Assembly: GCF_001704415.2 (NCBI RefSeq) | Contig: NC_030831.1 | Location: 41,958,134 to 42,022,133 of the forward strand | Length of the DNA stretch: 64,000 bases | Direction of reading: 5' to 3' | Origin: Capra hircus | Taxonomy: Eukaryota > Chordata > Mammalia > Artiodactyla > Bovidae | Shown: positions 10,969 to 23,691 of the stretch, piece after piece | Layout: every line of letters begins with the position of its first letter | How positions within the stretch are numbered: the stretch's first letter is position 1 | Notes under the pieces: model-generated | What the model was told of the DNA's origin: nothing | Seen by the model: only the letters and a program-made list of their open reading frames with translations | The model's database searches: none | Program-made: the position numbers and the translations under genes

Positions 10969-12399
10969 TTTACCAACTTCCCTCCATCTGTTTATTTAGC
11001 ACTCCATTCATTATTAGGCTGCCTCTGTTACTAGAGTTCACCTGAGTCTTTTGTAGACAGCATATAGTTGGGTTAGTATTTTTCTCTGTTCTTTGCTTTT
11101 TTCCTAGAGAATTTGAGGTGCTTGTAGAGATGCAACATAATAAAGGTTTTTTGGCCATCAAAAACGGTGCTTTGCTTACTTTTGTCTATTTGGGGGACAG
11201 GGTTTAACAGTGGATTTGCTAGGTCGGAGTGTTAATTTTTGGTGGATGCTGCTGAGTTGCCTTCTGAATGAGCCCGTTTACACTTCTTCCAGCAGCATGT
11301 GACTGTCTCACCACACCCTCCAGTGTTGGGCATCAGACCTGTTCCTCTTTAGAAAATCGGTGGGTGAAAAACAGAATCTTTAAATTCCGTTTTTGCATTT
11401 TAAAACTATTTGCTTCAGATTCAAATCCTCAATCGCTTTTTGTTTTTGTTTATTAGTTTGCAAAGTAATTGTCGTGTCGAGTGCCAGTACTTTTTCTCCA
11501 GGTTTCTTCTTGGCTTCTTATATTTGTTTATGATTTTTTTTTTAACAGTGCACTTATGATTTTCTGAATGTATTAAAAATGGGAGTCAAGGAAAGAAAAA
11601 ATAGTGAAACTCTTCCTTTTCTCGCTTTTATGGGTGGAGGATATAGTTTATAAAACCTCAAGTTTTGTCCAGGAATTTAATATTGTTGCTTTTATGTAGT
11701 TATTATTGTTGCTGCTTACTGAGTACCTGCTGTAGACCACGAATACTACTTTGTTTAATCTTGGCAGTGCTGTGGCAGGTCGGTGTCAATATTGACAGAA
11801 AAGGAAACCCCGTCTATGAAGGGTGATGGTACTTAGACCCGCAGCTGTGCCACATTCTCTCTCCCCATCAGGGTCTCTCCCGATTTCTTTTCTGAGGACT
11901 GGGGGCCTGGGTGAGCCATTAAGGATAATGCTGAAGAGATCACAACTTAATCTTTTCTGGTATATTCCTCCAGAGGCGTTTTATACGCATATGAGCAAAG
12001 AATGTATAAACGTGTATGCCCTCTGTTCTAAACGATCCTAGTGTAAATCGTGGCATGAGGCTTTTATTTTACTGTACACCAGGCGCTAGGTCTGTTTCTT
12101 TGCAGTTGATCAGTTTGAATGAAGTCCATCAAACTGATCACCTTAAAGGGTTGTATAGATATTTAAATGTGAAGCTTTTGCCTTAAAAGTAATGAAAAAC
12201 AAAAATACTAGCTGAACAACAGAAATACTAGGAGAACTTGTTTGGAGTTGCTTTCAGAGTATACCTTGATAAAATGAAGCATGATCATAATCAGTTGGAG
12301 GCTGAATTAAATCAAAAGCACTGCAAATTGAGAGCCAGATTTGGTATTTGTATATATTATGAAATGATCACCACCGTAAATCTAGTTAGCATTCATCAC
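10969..12399. other. Intron 1 DNA, mostly unassigned
   Basis: About 11,205-11,345 looks like diverged antisense L1. A perfect 12-bp inverted repeat sits at 12,107-12,140. No gene seen. Confidence 0.4.
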
Positions 12400-12680
12400 C
12401 ACACACAGAAAAAATTTTTTAAAATCTAGATTTATTTTTGTCACGTTTATTGCTGTTTTAATTTGTAATTCCCCAATGCTATATGATATGGAACATCTTT
12501 TCACGTGGTTATTTGTCATTTGTATCTTTTTTGGTGATGTTTCTGGTCTGGTCTTTTACCCATTTTTAAATTGTTTTGTTTTCTTATTGCTGAGTTTTAA
12601 GAGTTCTTTGTGTATTTTGGATAATGGTCCTGTATCAGGTATGTCTTCTACAAATATTTTCTCCTAGTCTTCTCATTCTC
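12400..12680 (-). repeat. L1 fragment, antisense
   Basis: Reversed L1 3' ORF2 features: 'ttttacccatttttaaattg' and 'gagttctttgtgtattttgg'. Confidence 0.75.
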
Positions 12681-12686
12681 GGTCTT

Positions 12687-12860
12687 CAGTTCAGTTTAGT
12701 TTCTCAGTCGTGTCTGACTCTTTGCGACCCCATGAACCACAGCACGCCAGGCCTCCCTGTCCTTCACCAACTCCCGGAGTTCACTCAACTTCATGTCCAT
12801 TGAGTCGGTGATGCCATCCAGCCATCTAATCCTCTGTCGTCCCCTTCTTCTCTCGGTCTA
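12687..12860 (-). mobile_element. BovB 3' end fragment, antisense
   Basis: Begins with the TTCAGTTCAG 3'-terminal pentamer run of BovB and covers about 175 bp. Strongly 5'-truncated. Confidence 0.9.
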
Positions 12861-13550
12861 AGTCTCTTAATTTTTATGTTCATTCTCCTACTCTTCCTCC
12901 TTCCCCTCTCTTTTTCTTTAGTATTAGCTAAATAAAATACATTGTATGTCTGTATATTTTGAGGCTTAATCAGAATAAGGTTTTATCAGTTTAGTTTTTC
13001 CAGGCTGGTGTCTTTTTTGTCTGTGATATTAACAGCCATTGATCGTTGCCAGTATCTATTTTTAAACTGCTTATTAAGTGGTGATAGTCTTTTATTTCTT
13101 TGTTTATTACATGGAAGATTTTGATAAAAGGAAACTTGGCTGAACTATACTTTGTATAGGAGGTTCAGAATAAATGCTCCCCCTCCTTTACTTGCCAGTT
13201 ATTCCAAACAGTTACAAGGTTCTCTAGTTCTCATATCCTCCAAAGTGATCAGTGAATTTTATTTTTAAATGTCCTCATGAACTCATGAATTTAAATATAC
13301 TTGATACTTTAGTTCATGGCAGTTATTAATTTTATTGGTTCTTTGACCAGTGGGAGCATCTTCTAGTTGACTTCTGAGTCCTTTTGTCTTGATTCCAAGC
13401 ATCTTTCATTTCTTTTATGACTTGATATTTCAGCCTCATACATAACTTATGTATTTGACCTGGCGTCAGCCTAATGGAAATGTTTAATAGTATGTTAAAT
13501 TATATTGTTAGGCTCGCACAACTAAATACGTATTTATGTCTTAGCAACTT
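12861..13550. other. Unassigned intron 1 DNA
   Basis: A/T-rich, probably ancient repeat debris. Nothing identifiable. Confidence 0.35.
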
Positions 13551-14342
13551 TCAGTTCGGTTCAGTTGCTCAGTCATGTCCAACTCTTTGAGACCCCATTG
13601 CCTGCAGCACACCAGGCTTCCCTGTCCATTACCAACTCCAGAGCTTGCCCAAACTCATGTCCATCAAGTCAGTGATGCCGTCCAAACATCTCATCCTCTG
13701 TCATCCCCTTTTGCTCCTGCCTTCCAACTTTCCCAGCATCACATCTTTTCCAGTGAGTCATTTCTTTGCATCAGGTGGCCAAAGTATTGGAGCTTCAACT
13801 TCAGCAGCAGTCCTTGCAGTAAATATTCAGGGTTGATTTCTTTTAGGATTGACTGGTTTGATCTCCTTGCAGTTCAAGGGACTCTCAAGAGTCTTCTCCA
13901 ATACCACAGTTTAAAAGCATCAATTCTTCGGCACTCAGCTTTCTTTATAATCCAACTTTCACATCCATACATAACTACAGGGAAACCATAGCTTTGACTA
14001 GACGGACCTTTGCCTTTTCTAATTCAGGTTGAACATCTAGAAGATCACGGTTCATGTACTGTTGAAGACTGGCTTGGAGAATTTTGAGCATTACTTTGCT
14101 AGTGTGTGAGATGAGTGCAATTGTGTGGTAATTTGAACATATCTTTGGCATTGCCTTTCTTTGGGAGTGGAATGAAAATTGACCTTTTCCAGTCCTGTGG
14201 CCACTGCTGAGTTTTCCAAATTTGCTGGCATATTGAGTGCAGCACTTTAACAGCATTGCCTTTTAGGATTTGAAATAGCTCAAGTGGGATTGCATCATCT
14301 CCACTAGCTTTGTTCCTAGTGATACTTCATAAGGCCCACATG
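13551..14342 (-). mobile_element. BovB, antisense, internally deleted
   Basis: The 3' end to about 14,011 is ordinary BovB. It then jumps to RT N-terminal sequence (CCTTTTCTAATTCAGGTTGA), missing roughly 0.7 kb that other copies in this window contain. Coding frames are broken. Confidence 0.9.
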
Positions 14343-14969
14343 ACAGGCAACTTAGCCATTTGAAAAAAAAAAATACACATAAGCTGAAAGAGAAAATAAT
14401 TTTTATCTTAAATAACTAAAATTAGTGGTCTGTGTGTGTCCATTGAGCACTGTGCCGCTTATGATACTTTGCAATCAGACTGAACATCACAACCCTTATT
14501 TCTTGTTCTCTGTTGATTTTTTAAAAACCCTTAGAAAACTCTGCTCTATGAAGGTATGCTGTTGAAGGGAATGTGCAGTTGAGTGGTGAAAGCCACTGTC
14601 TTTTCTGGTAGCTGTGCAGTTTCTGACAGGTGTCGAGCAACACTGTGCTTCCCTCAGTTTGAGCTACCCCAGACCCGTGGAGTTTGCTCGTAGTGCCCTG
14701 GGTCCCTCTGCGCACTGTCGGGCAACAGTGGACTAGATGCTTTTACCCACTTTCTATTGTAATCGATGGTGTGCATTTTAAAAATCATTAAATGAGGCTT
14801 ATTGGGCTCCCCTGTTTCCAAGCTAAGTTCTGATTTAAGATTTACTTGAGATTAGATCATGTGATTATGAGATATGGCAGGAAAGATACCACCTGTCTTC
14901 CAGCCAAAGGATATACTGTTACTTTAAAAATGTGCTGTTTTACTGTTAAGTTCCAAATGATATTTATTA
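14343..14969. other. Unassigned intron 1 DNA
   Basis: An A-tract at 14,364-14,373 abuts the BovB end. Otherwise nothing recognised. Confidence 0.35.
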
Positions 14970-15110
14970 TGTTTTTTAAAATTTAATTTTTATTGGAGTC
15001 TAGTTCCTTCACAGTGTTGCATTTCTGCCGTACAGCGAAGGGAATTGGCTTTACGTATACACATACCCCCTCTTTTTTGGATTTCCTTGCCACTTAGGTC
15101 ACAGGGGTTT
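14970..15110 (-). repeat. Ruminant L1 3'-UTR fragment, antisense
   Basis: Contains the 'tttttattggagtctagttc' and 'acagcgaagggaattggc' signatures of the bovine L1 3' end. Diverged. Confidence 0.65.
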
Positions 15111-15609
15111 TTTTATAAGAAAATTTTCTTTTTGGTCCTCGGTGTTTGTGACTGCTGATGATATAGCACTTTGGATTTTGTGTAAAGGCAGTGGACTTTT
15201 CTCTCCATACTTATACATACATGCCCTTTGATTTGGACAGCTGTGTGCAGAGCTGAACTGTGTCCTCCCCAGCCTTTCAGCCCAGGCAGAGGTGGAATTA
15301 TTTCTGGCTGCTAGATACTGTATGTTCTGGCTGCTCATTTCCTGACACCTGGAGTTCTGAACATCAGAGTTTTTATGTTCACCTAAATAATGGGCACAGT
15401 CTGTGCTTTGCAGATTTGTGTTTCATCCAGAGGTTGATTTAGTATTGCATTATATCAGTTTCCTAAAATGTGAATTTTTCTGTTTTCTTGTTAACAGTCG
15501 TGTAATAGTTATTGTCAACCTTAAAAAGACATTCACACGTTTGTATTCATTATCATGAACTTTGGAGTTTCACATCTTTTAAACTGATTTTGATAACATA
15601 TATCTTAGA
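15111..15609. other. Unassigned intron 1 DNA
   Basis: No gene or confident repeat seen. Confidence 0.35.
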
Positions 15610-15894
15610 GATTTTTATTAGTTACTCATTTACTTTTGGCTGTGCTGGTCTTCGTTGCTGTTCATGGACTTTCTGTAGTTGCAGCAAATGGGGGCTGCCT
15701 GCCAGTGGTGCCTGCGCTTCTCATTGCGGTGGCTTCTCCTGTTGTGGAGCACAGACCGCAGCTCCCGGGCTCTAGAGCCCAGGCTCAGGAGTTACGGCAC
15801 ACAGGCTTAGTTGCTCTGCAGCATGTTAAGTCTTCCGGGTCAGGGATCAAACCCGTGTCCCCTGCTTTGGACACTGGACTACCAGGGAAGCCCT
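15610..15894 (-). repeat. CHR-type SINE, antisense
   Basis: Starts 'acttttggctgtgctggtct' and ends with the tRNA-like 'GGACTACCAGGGAAGCCCTC'. Longer and better preserved than the copy near 1.5 kb. Confidence 0.85.
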
Positions 15895-16585
15895 CTTAGG
15901 CATATTTTAATCAGTGACACTGAGAATGTTGAGAAGCTGAGTGGAAAACATAAATCACTGTGTCTCAGTGAATTTCTCTATGGCATATGGGACACTAATT
16001 AAAAGTTTTTTGGCTAAGCCCCTGGGGGTTGGGGAGAAATTAAAGTTTAAGTTTGATATATAAGACAACTACAGAAAAGAAACAGTAACTCGAGTGAAAT
16101 GTCTATTAAAGTACTTGTTGTTTAGTCACTCAGTCGTGCCCGATTGTTTGCGACCCCACCAGGCTCATCTGTTCTCACAGACCTGAACAAAAGTTGGAAG
16201 TTTGGAAAGGACCAATTAGATAACAATCCAGAGGGCTGACAGTTGGTCTGTGGGGTGTGCGTGGTTCTGTACCTCTGGATACTGCTGTGCGGCACGGGCA
16301 CAGCCTGTGAACCTCGCGCGTCTTAGCGTGGCTGGGACTTTGCTGTGGACAATGGGAAACTCCCTAAGCGTTATCTGCTTCGTCTGAAGGATTATTTGCC
16401 TCATCTCAGCTTGTAAACTTGGTTTTGTTTTTTTTCTTGAACAGTAATATTCATGTCTTAAGAGAAATCCTTTGATGAGTAGAGTTCCTTATGGCCAATA
16501 AAATTTTGTGTAAGTGAGAAGTGTGGTTACTGGGCCTTAGCGGATTGTAGAATAGCCTGATTGACACAGAGTGCCTGCCTTCTTT
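15895..16585. other. Intron 1 DNA with a Bov-A scrap
   Basis: About 16,117-16,175 retains a short BovB/Bov-A-like piece (TCACTCAGTCGTGCCCG). The rest is unassigned. Confidence 0.4.
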
Positions 16586-16900
16586 CTGGAAGTCTGGGAC
16601 TTCAGTACCCGCTCCATAGAGAAAGCCGCTATGACCGGGCTCCTCAGGGACCTTGGGCTGACGGAGGAGCAGCCAGAAACCCCTGGTGCTTCATATGTGT
16701 CCCTGTGTCTCCCCTGCCAGGGGGCCCTTGGCATATGCCTGGTTCCTCTGGATTCAGCCCCTTGTCCTTTGCTTTTTTTGCTCTGTATCCTTTCTCTATA
16801 ATAAATCTTAGCCTGAGTGTGATTGTGTGCTTACTGATTTGAGTCCTCCTGGTGAATCGCTGACCCCGGGGTGGCCTTGGGGACCTCAGGCAAAATGCTG
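16586..16900 (+). repeat. Possible endogenous-retrovirus solo LTR fragment
   Basis: The order CTCTGTATCCTTTCTCTATA, AATAAA at 16,800-16,805, then a 'gagtcctcctggtgaatcgc ... cttggggacc' tail matches the R-U5 style of mammalian ERV LTRs. No flanking duplication or internal region was found, so this is a tentative assignment. Confidence 0.45.
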
Positions 16901-18844
16901 GTCCCCACCTTGCCCCCGCCCCCCGCCCCCGAGTTTTATAGCTGAAGCTTTCCTTTCACCTATTTCTTTTGGTGTTTATTTCCTTTACCTAAGTAATACC
17001 CTTAAACTGCTGTTTTTGAAGATGGCAGTTCTGAATGTCCTCTGTTACCTAGGCGTTAGGTGGATGAGGATTTGGGTCTCTGAGACCCTCCCCCGGGTTC
17101 GCTGCCCCCAGCCCTCCAGCATAGTCATGCCCTGCGCAGTGTTTGGTTCCATCAGTCAGCATCCATCATTGTGATTATTTTCATTGTGATTATTACAGAA
17201 GCATTGTGTAATCCTGAGCCAGGCAGAGGACTACAGTTTCATTTTCCCATCTGCCTTTTTTCTTAAAGTTAGTGGTCGTCTCTTACTGTTATTTGTTTTT
17301 TACTCTGTTCTTATGATGGATTTGTTCCCAAAGCTCCAGTCTTGTTCTTCTTTTCTGCACAGGCAGATGTCTTGGAGCCCTTCTTCCCCTGGGTCACAGG
17401 GACTGTGTCGCCAGCTGGCCACTGGCCTGCTCTTCCTGGGCTCCTTGCTGCCCATTGGGTCGCATCTCAGGCTGCCAAGTCTCTTGGGCAAGTGTACAGG
17501 GAATACAGTCCTTGGCGCTGTGTGTCTGGAGTATCTTTATTCTACCTGTACACTCGGGTGGTTGTTGAAACTGGTTTTCTTATCAGAATTTTGAATATGT
17601 TTGTTTATTGTCTGTAAATTTCCAGTGTCCTATTGGCAAATCAGTCGTGATCTTTTGTAATTTGCTTGTCCTGTTCCTGCCCGCTAGGAGTCCTTCAGAA
17701 TCATCTCTCTGTCCCTTGCGCCCTGAGACCTCATGGGGTGCTCTGGTGGGTCTCTGCATGTATGGTGCTGGGTGCTTAGTGGCCGCTTGTGATCTGGATG
17801 CTCTTTAATTCTGAGAAAATTTGAAGAACAAGAATGTGTTTTGCTTGCGCATGTGCTTATGGAGTTGGCCATCCCCAGACAGTAGGTTAATGGGGGTCGG
17901 CGCTCAGTGTGTTCTAATGAGCCAGTATCTGGATTCCCTTATAGAGATTTAGGTTAGAGACTTTTAATTTACAGATTTTTTTTAAAAACCGTAAAAACAA
18001 GGAAAAGCTGTTTCCAGTGGCTTTTAGGCTGTATTTAATAAAAATCCATTTATAAATACTGGACTTGTATAACTTGTGAACTAGTTAAGCAAGCTGTTAG
18101 TTTTTTGGAAGAGGCCCTTGTCTGTGTAGATATTATCAAGTTTAATGAATCACTGGAGTTATTTTCAAAACCTCATTTCAGGAGACTTCAGTTTAGCAGT
18201 CAGTCTTTCCTGCTGATACTGCTTTGTCCTTTGGCATGGGTGAGTGGTTCCTCTTACGTGTGCTGGTTAACACTGGTACGTGAGCAGCAGAGACTGTTGG
18301 AACAGTGTGTATCCTGGTTCTTTAGAGGAGTGAAGCTTTTTAAGTCTTTATTAAGTTTGAGTCTGATTTTGTGAAACTTATTTTTGGCTTTACCCCAGTT
18401 AAAACTGTTATAACTATTCTTTTTACATGAAATATTTAATTTCAAAGGTATAATTTGGGGGGATTCTAAAGTAAATTTCTAGATGTATGGAAATACTTTT
18501 AATAGTTTTTGTTAGTTATTACAGAAGTGACATTTTTTCCCTTAAATTATCTCTGGAGAGAGATTTTTTCCAGATAGCCAAAGGCTTTCATTTGGGAAAG
18601 ACTGGAAATAGAAATTCCTATTGCAGTGATTTTGGGTGTAGGGGGCTGGGAGGGGATGTCAACCATTAGGGTGAGAGTTGCAACATTTGAGGAAAGTTCA
18701 CATTTTTAATGGCTCATGATCATCTCTGCATAGCATCTGTGTTTTTTTTTTCCCCCTAATCTGTGAGATTTTGTTGAGGTGTAATTTATAATTCAGTGAT
18801 AGGCACAGTTTAATGTTTTTTTTTTTTTTTTGGTGACCCCATGG
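16901..18844. other. Unassigned intron 1 DNA
   Basis: Nearly 2 kb with no repeat I can name. Short open frames on both strands lack domains. T-rich runs at 18,740 and 18,816 suggest L1 tail remnants. Confidence 0.35.
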
Positions 18845-19215
18845 GTAGATAGATCTAGAGGGCATTTTGCTAAGTAAGATAAGCCAGACAGAGAAAAACA
18901 GATACCATATGATTTCACTTATGTGTAGAATCTGAAAAATAAGACAGAATGAAAATAGACTCATAGATACAGAGAGCAAATGTGTGGTTGCCAGAAGGGA
19001 AGGAGGTGGAGGGTTGAATAGATGAAGGGGATCAGGAGGTGCAGGTTATTAAAAGAAAAGCCTCGAAATGTAACGTGCAGTGTAAGGAATGTGGAATAAT
19101 GTTGAAACAACTTTGTGTGGGGACAGGTGGTTACTAGGCTCACCACTGGTCCTCATTTCAAAATGGACGTAAATATTAAAGCACTAGTACACCCGAGACT
19201 AACACGATTGTGTGT
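18845..19215 (+). repeat. L1 3' fragment, sense
   Basis: Contains GCTAAGTAAGATAAGCCAGA and the 'gtggttgccagaagggaagg' motif of L1 3' ends. It is followed at once by antisense L1. Confidence 0.8.
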
Positions 19216-19239
19216 GTTAGCAAATGTGTGTGTGTGTGT

Positions 19240-20500
19240 GTAGCCCTCATGCCTGTCAGGACATGGAACACAGCCATCAGCCTGGAGGGTTCTCTCTAGC
19301 TGCTCTGTACTCTGTCCCTACCTCTTCCCCAAACCCCAGGACCACAGTTGTAGATTCTTGTGATGGAGATGAGCTTACCTCTCCCAGAGCTTCATATGAA
19401 TAGTCATACACTGTGTAATCTCAGGTGTCTGCAGTGCTATCTTGAAGTTCATCTGTTTTGTTGTATGGATGACTAGTTCGTTCATTTCAAAAAATGCTAG
19501 TATTCCATTGTGTGAATATATTTCAGCTTGTTTATCCAGGCTTGTTAATGGCAATGTGTTTCTGTTTTTTATCTGTTACGAATACAGTTACTCTGATCAT
19601 GTGAGTATGTGTGAATGTTTCCATTTCTCTGGGGTAAATACTCAGGAGTGGAATTGCTGGGTCATATGGTAAAAGTTTAACTAGATACTGCCAAATAGTA
19701 ATACTTTTCCAAAGTGGTTAAATGTTACATTCCCACCAGCAGTGTATTAAATTTCTAGTGCCACACATCCTCACCAGCATTAGGAATTATAATTCTGTTT
19801 GCACTTCAGCCATTCTGGATGGTGTCTGTTGATAGCTCATCAAAGATTTCCATTTCTTTGATGTTTAGTGATGTGGAGGTTTTTTCATGGGCTTATTGAC
19901 GAGTCATAGGTTTTCTTTTCTAAATTGTTTGCTTGATTTTGCCCAGTTTTGTTTTGGGTTATTGTTGAACTGTAGAAGTTCTGTATATATCCTCGGTTTA
20001 AGTCTTTTGTGAGACACACATACACGCACACACACTGTAAGTGTATTCTCCACGTCTTGGCCTTGACTCTTAATTTTCTTCTTACTATCTTTTGATGAGT
20101 GAAAGTTTTTGTTTTTGATAAAAAGTCTAGTTTGTGGACTTTTAATTCAGTAGTTAATTGCTTTCTGTTCCTGTCTGGGAAATTCTTCCTCCAAGGGCTC
20201 ACAAATGTGTTCTATTTAGAAGTTTTAAGTTGTTACCAGTGAAGTTTTGTGTCTGTAGTTTGTCATACACACTTCGTGGTGATGCGATGGAGGGCTGACC
20301 TTCTCTCTTGCCCCCATGGTTACTCTGCACCCCTTGCTGAAGACTTTTATTGTCCATGAATTCCTTTGGAGCCTTTGTTGACAGGCAGTTGACTGTGTAT
20401 ATGCCTGCCTCTGCGGAGTTTCTGTTTTGCTCACTAACCTGTCCACCCTTGCTCCAGCGCCATACTGTCATGGTTACGTCTCTGTGCTGGAGGAGACCGC
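19240..20500 (-). repeat. Old L1 fragment, antisense
   Basis: Reverse of diverged L1 3' sequence: 'tactcaggagtggaattgct', 'cattcccaccagcagtgt' and 'tttgatgagtgaaagttttt' landmarks in order. Confidence 0.75.
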
Positions 20501-21800
20501 AGAGTAGACTCTGTTCCAGGCTTCTGTCTGGAAGGACAGCCCCCTTCTGGTCCTTCAGCTGAGAGGGCTGGCTTTTGTCATCACTGGGTTTCTGGCATCT
20601 TTTGCTGCAAGTCTGTGATGAAGAGGCAGAAAGCGCCCTCCGGGATCAGTGTTGGTTCTCGTATCTCGAGGCCCCGTCCTGTCTTCCTTCTTTGCCTGTC
20701 AGTGTGCGGTCTTTTTCTTAGCTGTGCTGACATCTTTCTTAAATGTTGACAAGTTTACATCACTTCTCCTTTTGCCTCAGAAGTAGGAATTTCTTTTTCC
20801 CCCCTCACCTTTGGCTGTTTATGCTGAAGTGCCTGTGGGCCCTTCGAGGCCTGTCTCTCTGCCCACTTACTCAGGACGCTGAGGGGTGCTGTGGCTCCCT
20901 GAGCTCAGGACCATCCCTGCATCTCCGTTCCGGCCTCTCTCCATCCTGTGCGCCAGCGGCCACTCCTCCCAGCCATGCGTGGCTGAGTCAGGGCAGCAGC
21001 TGTTCCTCTGGAGTGGTTTTCGCAAGATCACCTCTTCAGTGTGTCAGGAACAGGACTCTTCCTGGTCAGTCCAGTGTGCAGGACCTGTGTATGGGGCCAT
21101 CTTGCCCAGTAATTAGCAAGAGTACAGAGTAAGGGGCGGTCCAGACCCACCTGCGTTCTGTGATTCGTGGTCCTGCCCTCATGCCTCTCAGCCCCAGCGT
21201 TGTCGCTTCTGGACTTGAACTTGGTGGTGCCCTTCTCAGCTCACACCAGCTGGCTTTCAGTTCAGAACCATCTTGTCTTTCCATGTCTTTTCTGTTGCTT
21301 CTTCATGAATCTGCTCCCATCAGACCCGTCTTCTTGCTGTTCTCATAACAAGCCCCACGTTTCTGCTTGTGTCATTAATATGCTGCTCCTCCTGGCATAA
21401 GTGCTCTCGTGTGTGTGTGTGTGTACACGTGTACACAGAGGGCACTTCAGCAGAAGGAACGTGTGTTTCCGTCCCAGTTTTACCTCTTGCTGTGTGGAGT
21501 AGGATAAGTGACTTCAGTTCTCTGAGCCTTAGTTCTACAGTTTGTAAACCTGGAAAGACACTTTTCTCACAGGACGTGTCAGGTGATGTGAAAGTTCCTG
21601 AAGCCACAGAACTCAAATAAAATATGTGTTTCCTTTCTTTGTTTCTGTAATTGGAGGCTGAGGGCCAGGTCATTTCTCCTCATCTTTGTGTCATCAGTGG
21701 GACACAGCATGTTGAGAACATGGAATAGACTTGCTAGTGGGTTTAGTTGGTTAAGGAAACGTCTGGCTACTTCCTGTGCAGCCTGTGCTGTGTTAAATGT
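20501..21800. other. Unassigned intron 1 DNA
   Basis: Moderately G+C-rich. Open frames exist (for example 20743-21132) but without domains. Holds the source-like arm (21080-21120) of a 41-bp inverted duplication. Short GT run near 21,410. Confidence 0.4.
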
Positions 21801-21801
21801 T

Positions 21802-22015
21802 CAGTTCAGCTCAGTCGTGTCTGACTCTGCGACCCCATGAATCGCAGCACGCCAGGCCTCCCTGTCTATCACCAGCTCCCGGAGTTCACTCAGACTCACG
21901 TCCATCGAGTCCGTGATGCCATCCAGCCATCTCATCCTCTGTCGTCCCCTTTTCCTCCTGCCCCCAGTCCCTCCCAGCATCAGTCTTTTCCAGTGAGTCT
22001 ACTCTTTGCATGAGG
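21802..22015 (-). mobile_element. BovB 3' fragment, antisense
   Basis: TTCAGTTCAG terminus followed by about 210 bp of BovB 3' sequence, 5'-truncated at 'tttgcatgaggt'. The truncation point is followed within a few bases by an inverted copy of nearby genomic DNA. Confidence 0.92.
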
Positions 22016-22187
22016 TTGGGCTTGCTAATTACTGGGCAAGATGGCCCCATGCACAGGTCCTTAAGGCCCAGTTTGGCACCCAGGTGTGCTCCTTGATTCT
22101 GTAGCTCGGGAGGCGGGCATGGCTTAGCCTGGGCCGTGTGAGGCATGAGCGGGGATTCCTGGAGAAAGGGGTGCTGGTACTTGATCC

Positions 22188-22330
22188 TTTTTTTAACAGC
22201 TTTATTTAGGTGTAATTTGCATACCATAAGATTTCACCCACTTAAAATGTCAATTTACAGTTTGTAACCATCACCACAATCCAAATCTAGACTGTTGCCG
22301 TCACTCCAGAAAGATTCCTTGTGCCCATCT
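22188..22330 (-). repeat. L1 3'-tail fragment, antisense
   Basis: 'ttaacagctttatttaggtg' and 'accatcaccacaatccaaat' are the reverse of an old L1 3' end. Confidence 0.7.
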
Positions 22331-23159
22331 GTGGGCCTTATGCGGAAAGACAGGTATGAGCGGGTCGAGCAGGACTCCTGGGAGGAAGGTGGGTCCCAGC
22401 GCGGAGGAGACAGCGCAGGGAGGCGTGCAGCCCGGGCCAGGGCGAGCTGCTCCTGCCTGCTCCCATGGTTTCGCTCTCCGCTCTTCAGACCTCAGTTTCC
22501 CCACCTGTGATACATAACCGATAGGCTGGTGGCATCTTAGCTCCCTTTAAACTCTCATTCCTTCAGTTAAGAAAAGAATGTATTAAAAAAAAAAAAAAAG
22601 CCGTCAGGACCCATGAAGTAAAACCAGAGAATTGGGAGTGACAGCGAGGCTCACAGTTCCTTTGATGAAATTTCTCCTTTAATGTTTTTCCTGCTTAGGC
22701 AAGTAGTAGTGTATACTGTCCTGGCAGAAAACTGATGAAACGTAAACAAGTGAAAAGATCACTTATAACCTTTTTCATTCAGAGATAATTGTTCCTAAGG
22801 TCCCCTTGTTCTCACATTTTCTGTGTGCTTGTATATTTAAAAGTCGATACTGTGCTGTGAATTGCTTTCCTCAGACTATTAAATATCGTCAGAAACATAT
22901 TTATGAGACTGAAAAAACATGGCCTGTTCATTAGAAAAGCGTGATAATAGCAGTAAAGTGATAGACGGCGTGGTAAGGCTCAAAATAAAAGGAGATCTTT
23001 CTCTCCCTCCTCTTTCACAGCTTCGGAGACTTAACAATGGTTTACTGTGTCAGAGATGGCTTGTGTGTGACTTTACCTTCCGTTATTTGGATCAAGCCTA
23101 ATTTAATGTGTCTTTCATTGATAGCCATTTAGATTTTGCTGTCTTTGCTTTCACAATGC
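22331..23159. other. Unassigned intron 1 DNA
   Basis: A-run at 22,585-22,599; otherwise nothing recognised. Confidence 0.35.
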
Positions 23160-23640
23160 TAAAATGATTATTTTCATGTGCACGTCTTTGAATGCTTATA
23201 AAAGGATGTCTGAAGGATAAGTTCCTAAAAAGAGGAATTCTTAGATCAAAGAGAGCACATTTAAAATTTTGATAGATTTTGCCAAGTTGCTTTTCAGAAA
23301 AGACCGTGCTGGTTTATACTTCAGCTGTTGGTGGATACTCTCCCTTAGTGGATATTCACACCCTTACCAGCACTTGGTATATTATAGACCTTTTTTGTTC
23401 TTTGCCAGTCTGATGTTATAAAAATTCTAACTTACCGTCTTATGTTCTTAAAAATTGCAATTGTACTTGAATGTTATTTTCATGTGGATATTAGTCATTT
23501 TCCTGTGAACTGCTTCACATTCTTGCTATGTTGAAATTTTCATTGATTTGTGAGAACTCTGCTTTTTAGAAAAGTTCGCTCTCATATTTTACACTTTTTT
23601 TTTCACATTTGCTTGTCTTTTGATTTTGTTTATGGTCAGA
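23160..23640 (-). repeat. Old L1-like fragment, antisense
   Basis: 'ttttgccaagttgcttttca' and 'cacccttaccagcacttggt' recall reversed L1 3' sequence. Strongly diverged. Confidence 0.6.
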
Positions 23641-23691
23641 TTTATCAGTTATCACTTGTGTTTGTGTGTTTTTAAAATTTCAAAATCACCT

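Noticed and set aside
18845..20500. Sense L1 followed by antisense L1 as a second twin-priming event
   Set aside because: The sense part is itself an L1 3' end and the antisense part also covers 3' sequence, so two independent insertions fit better.
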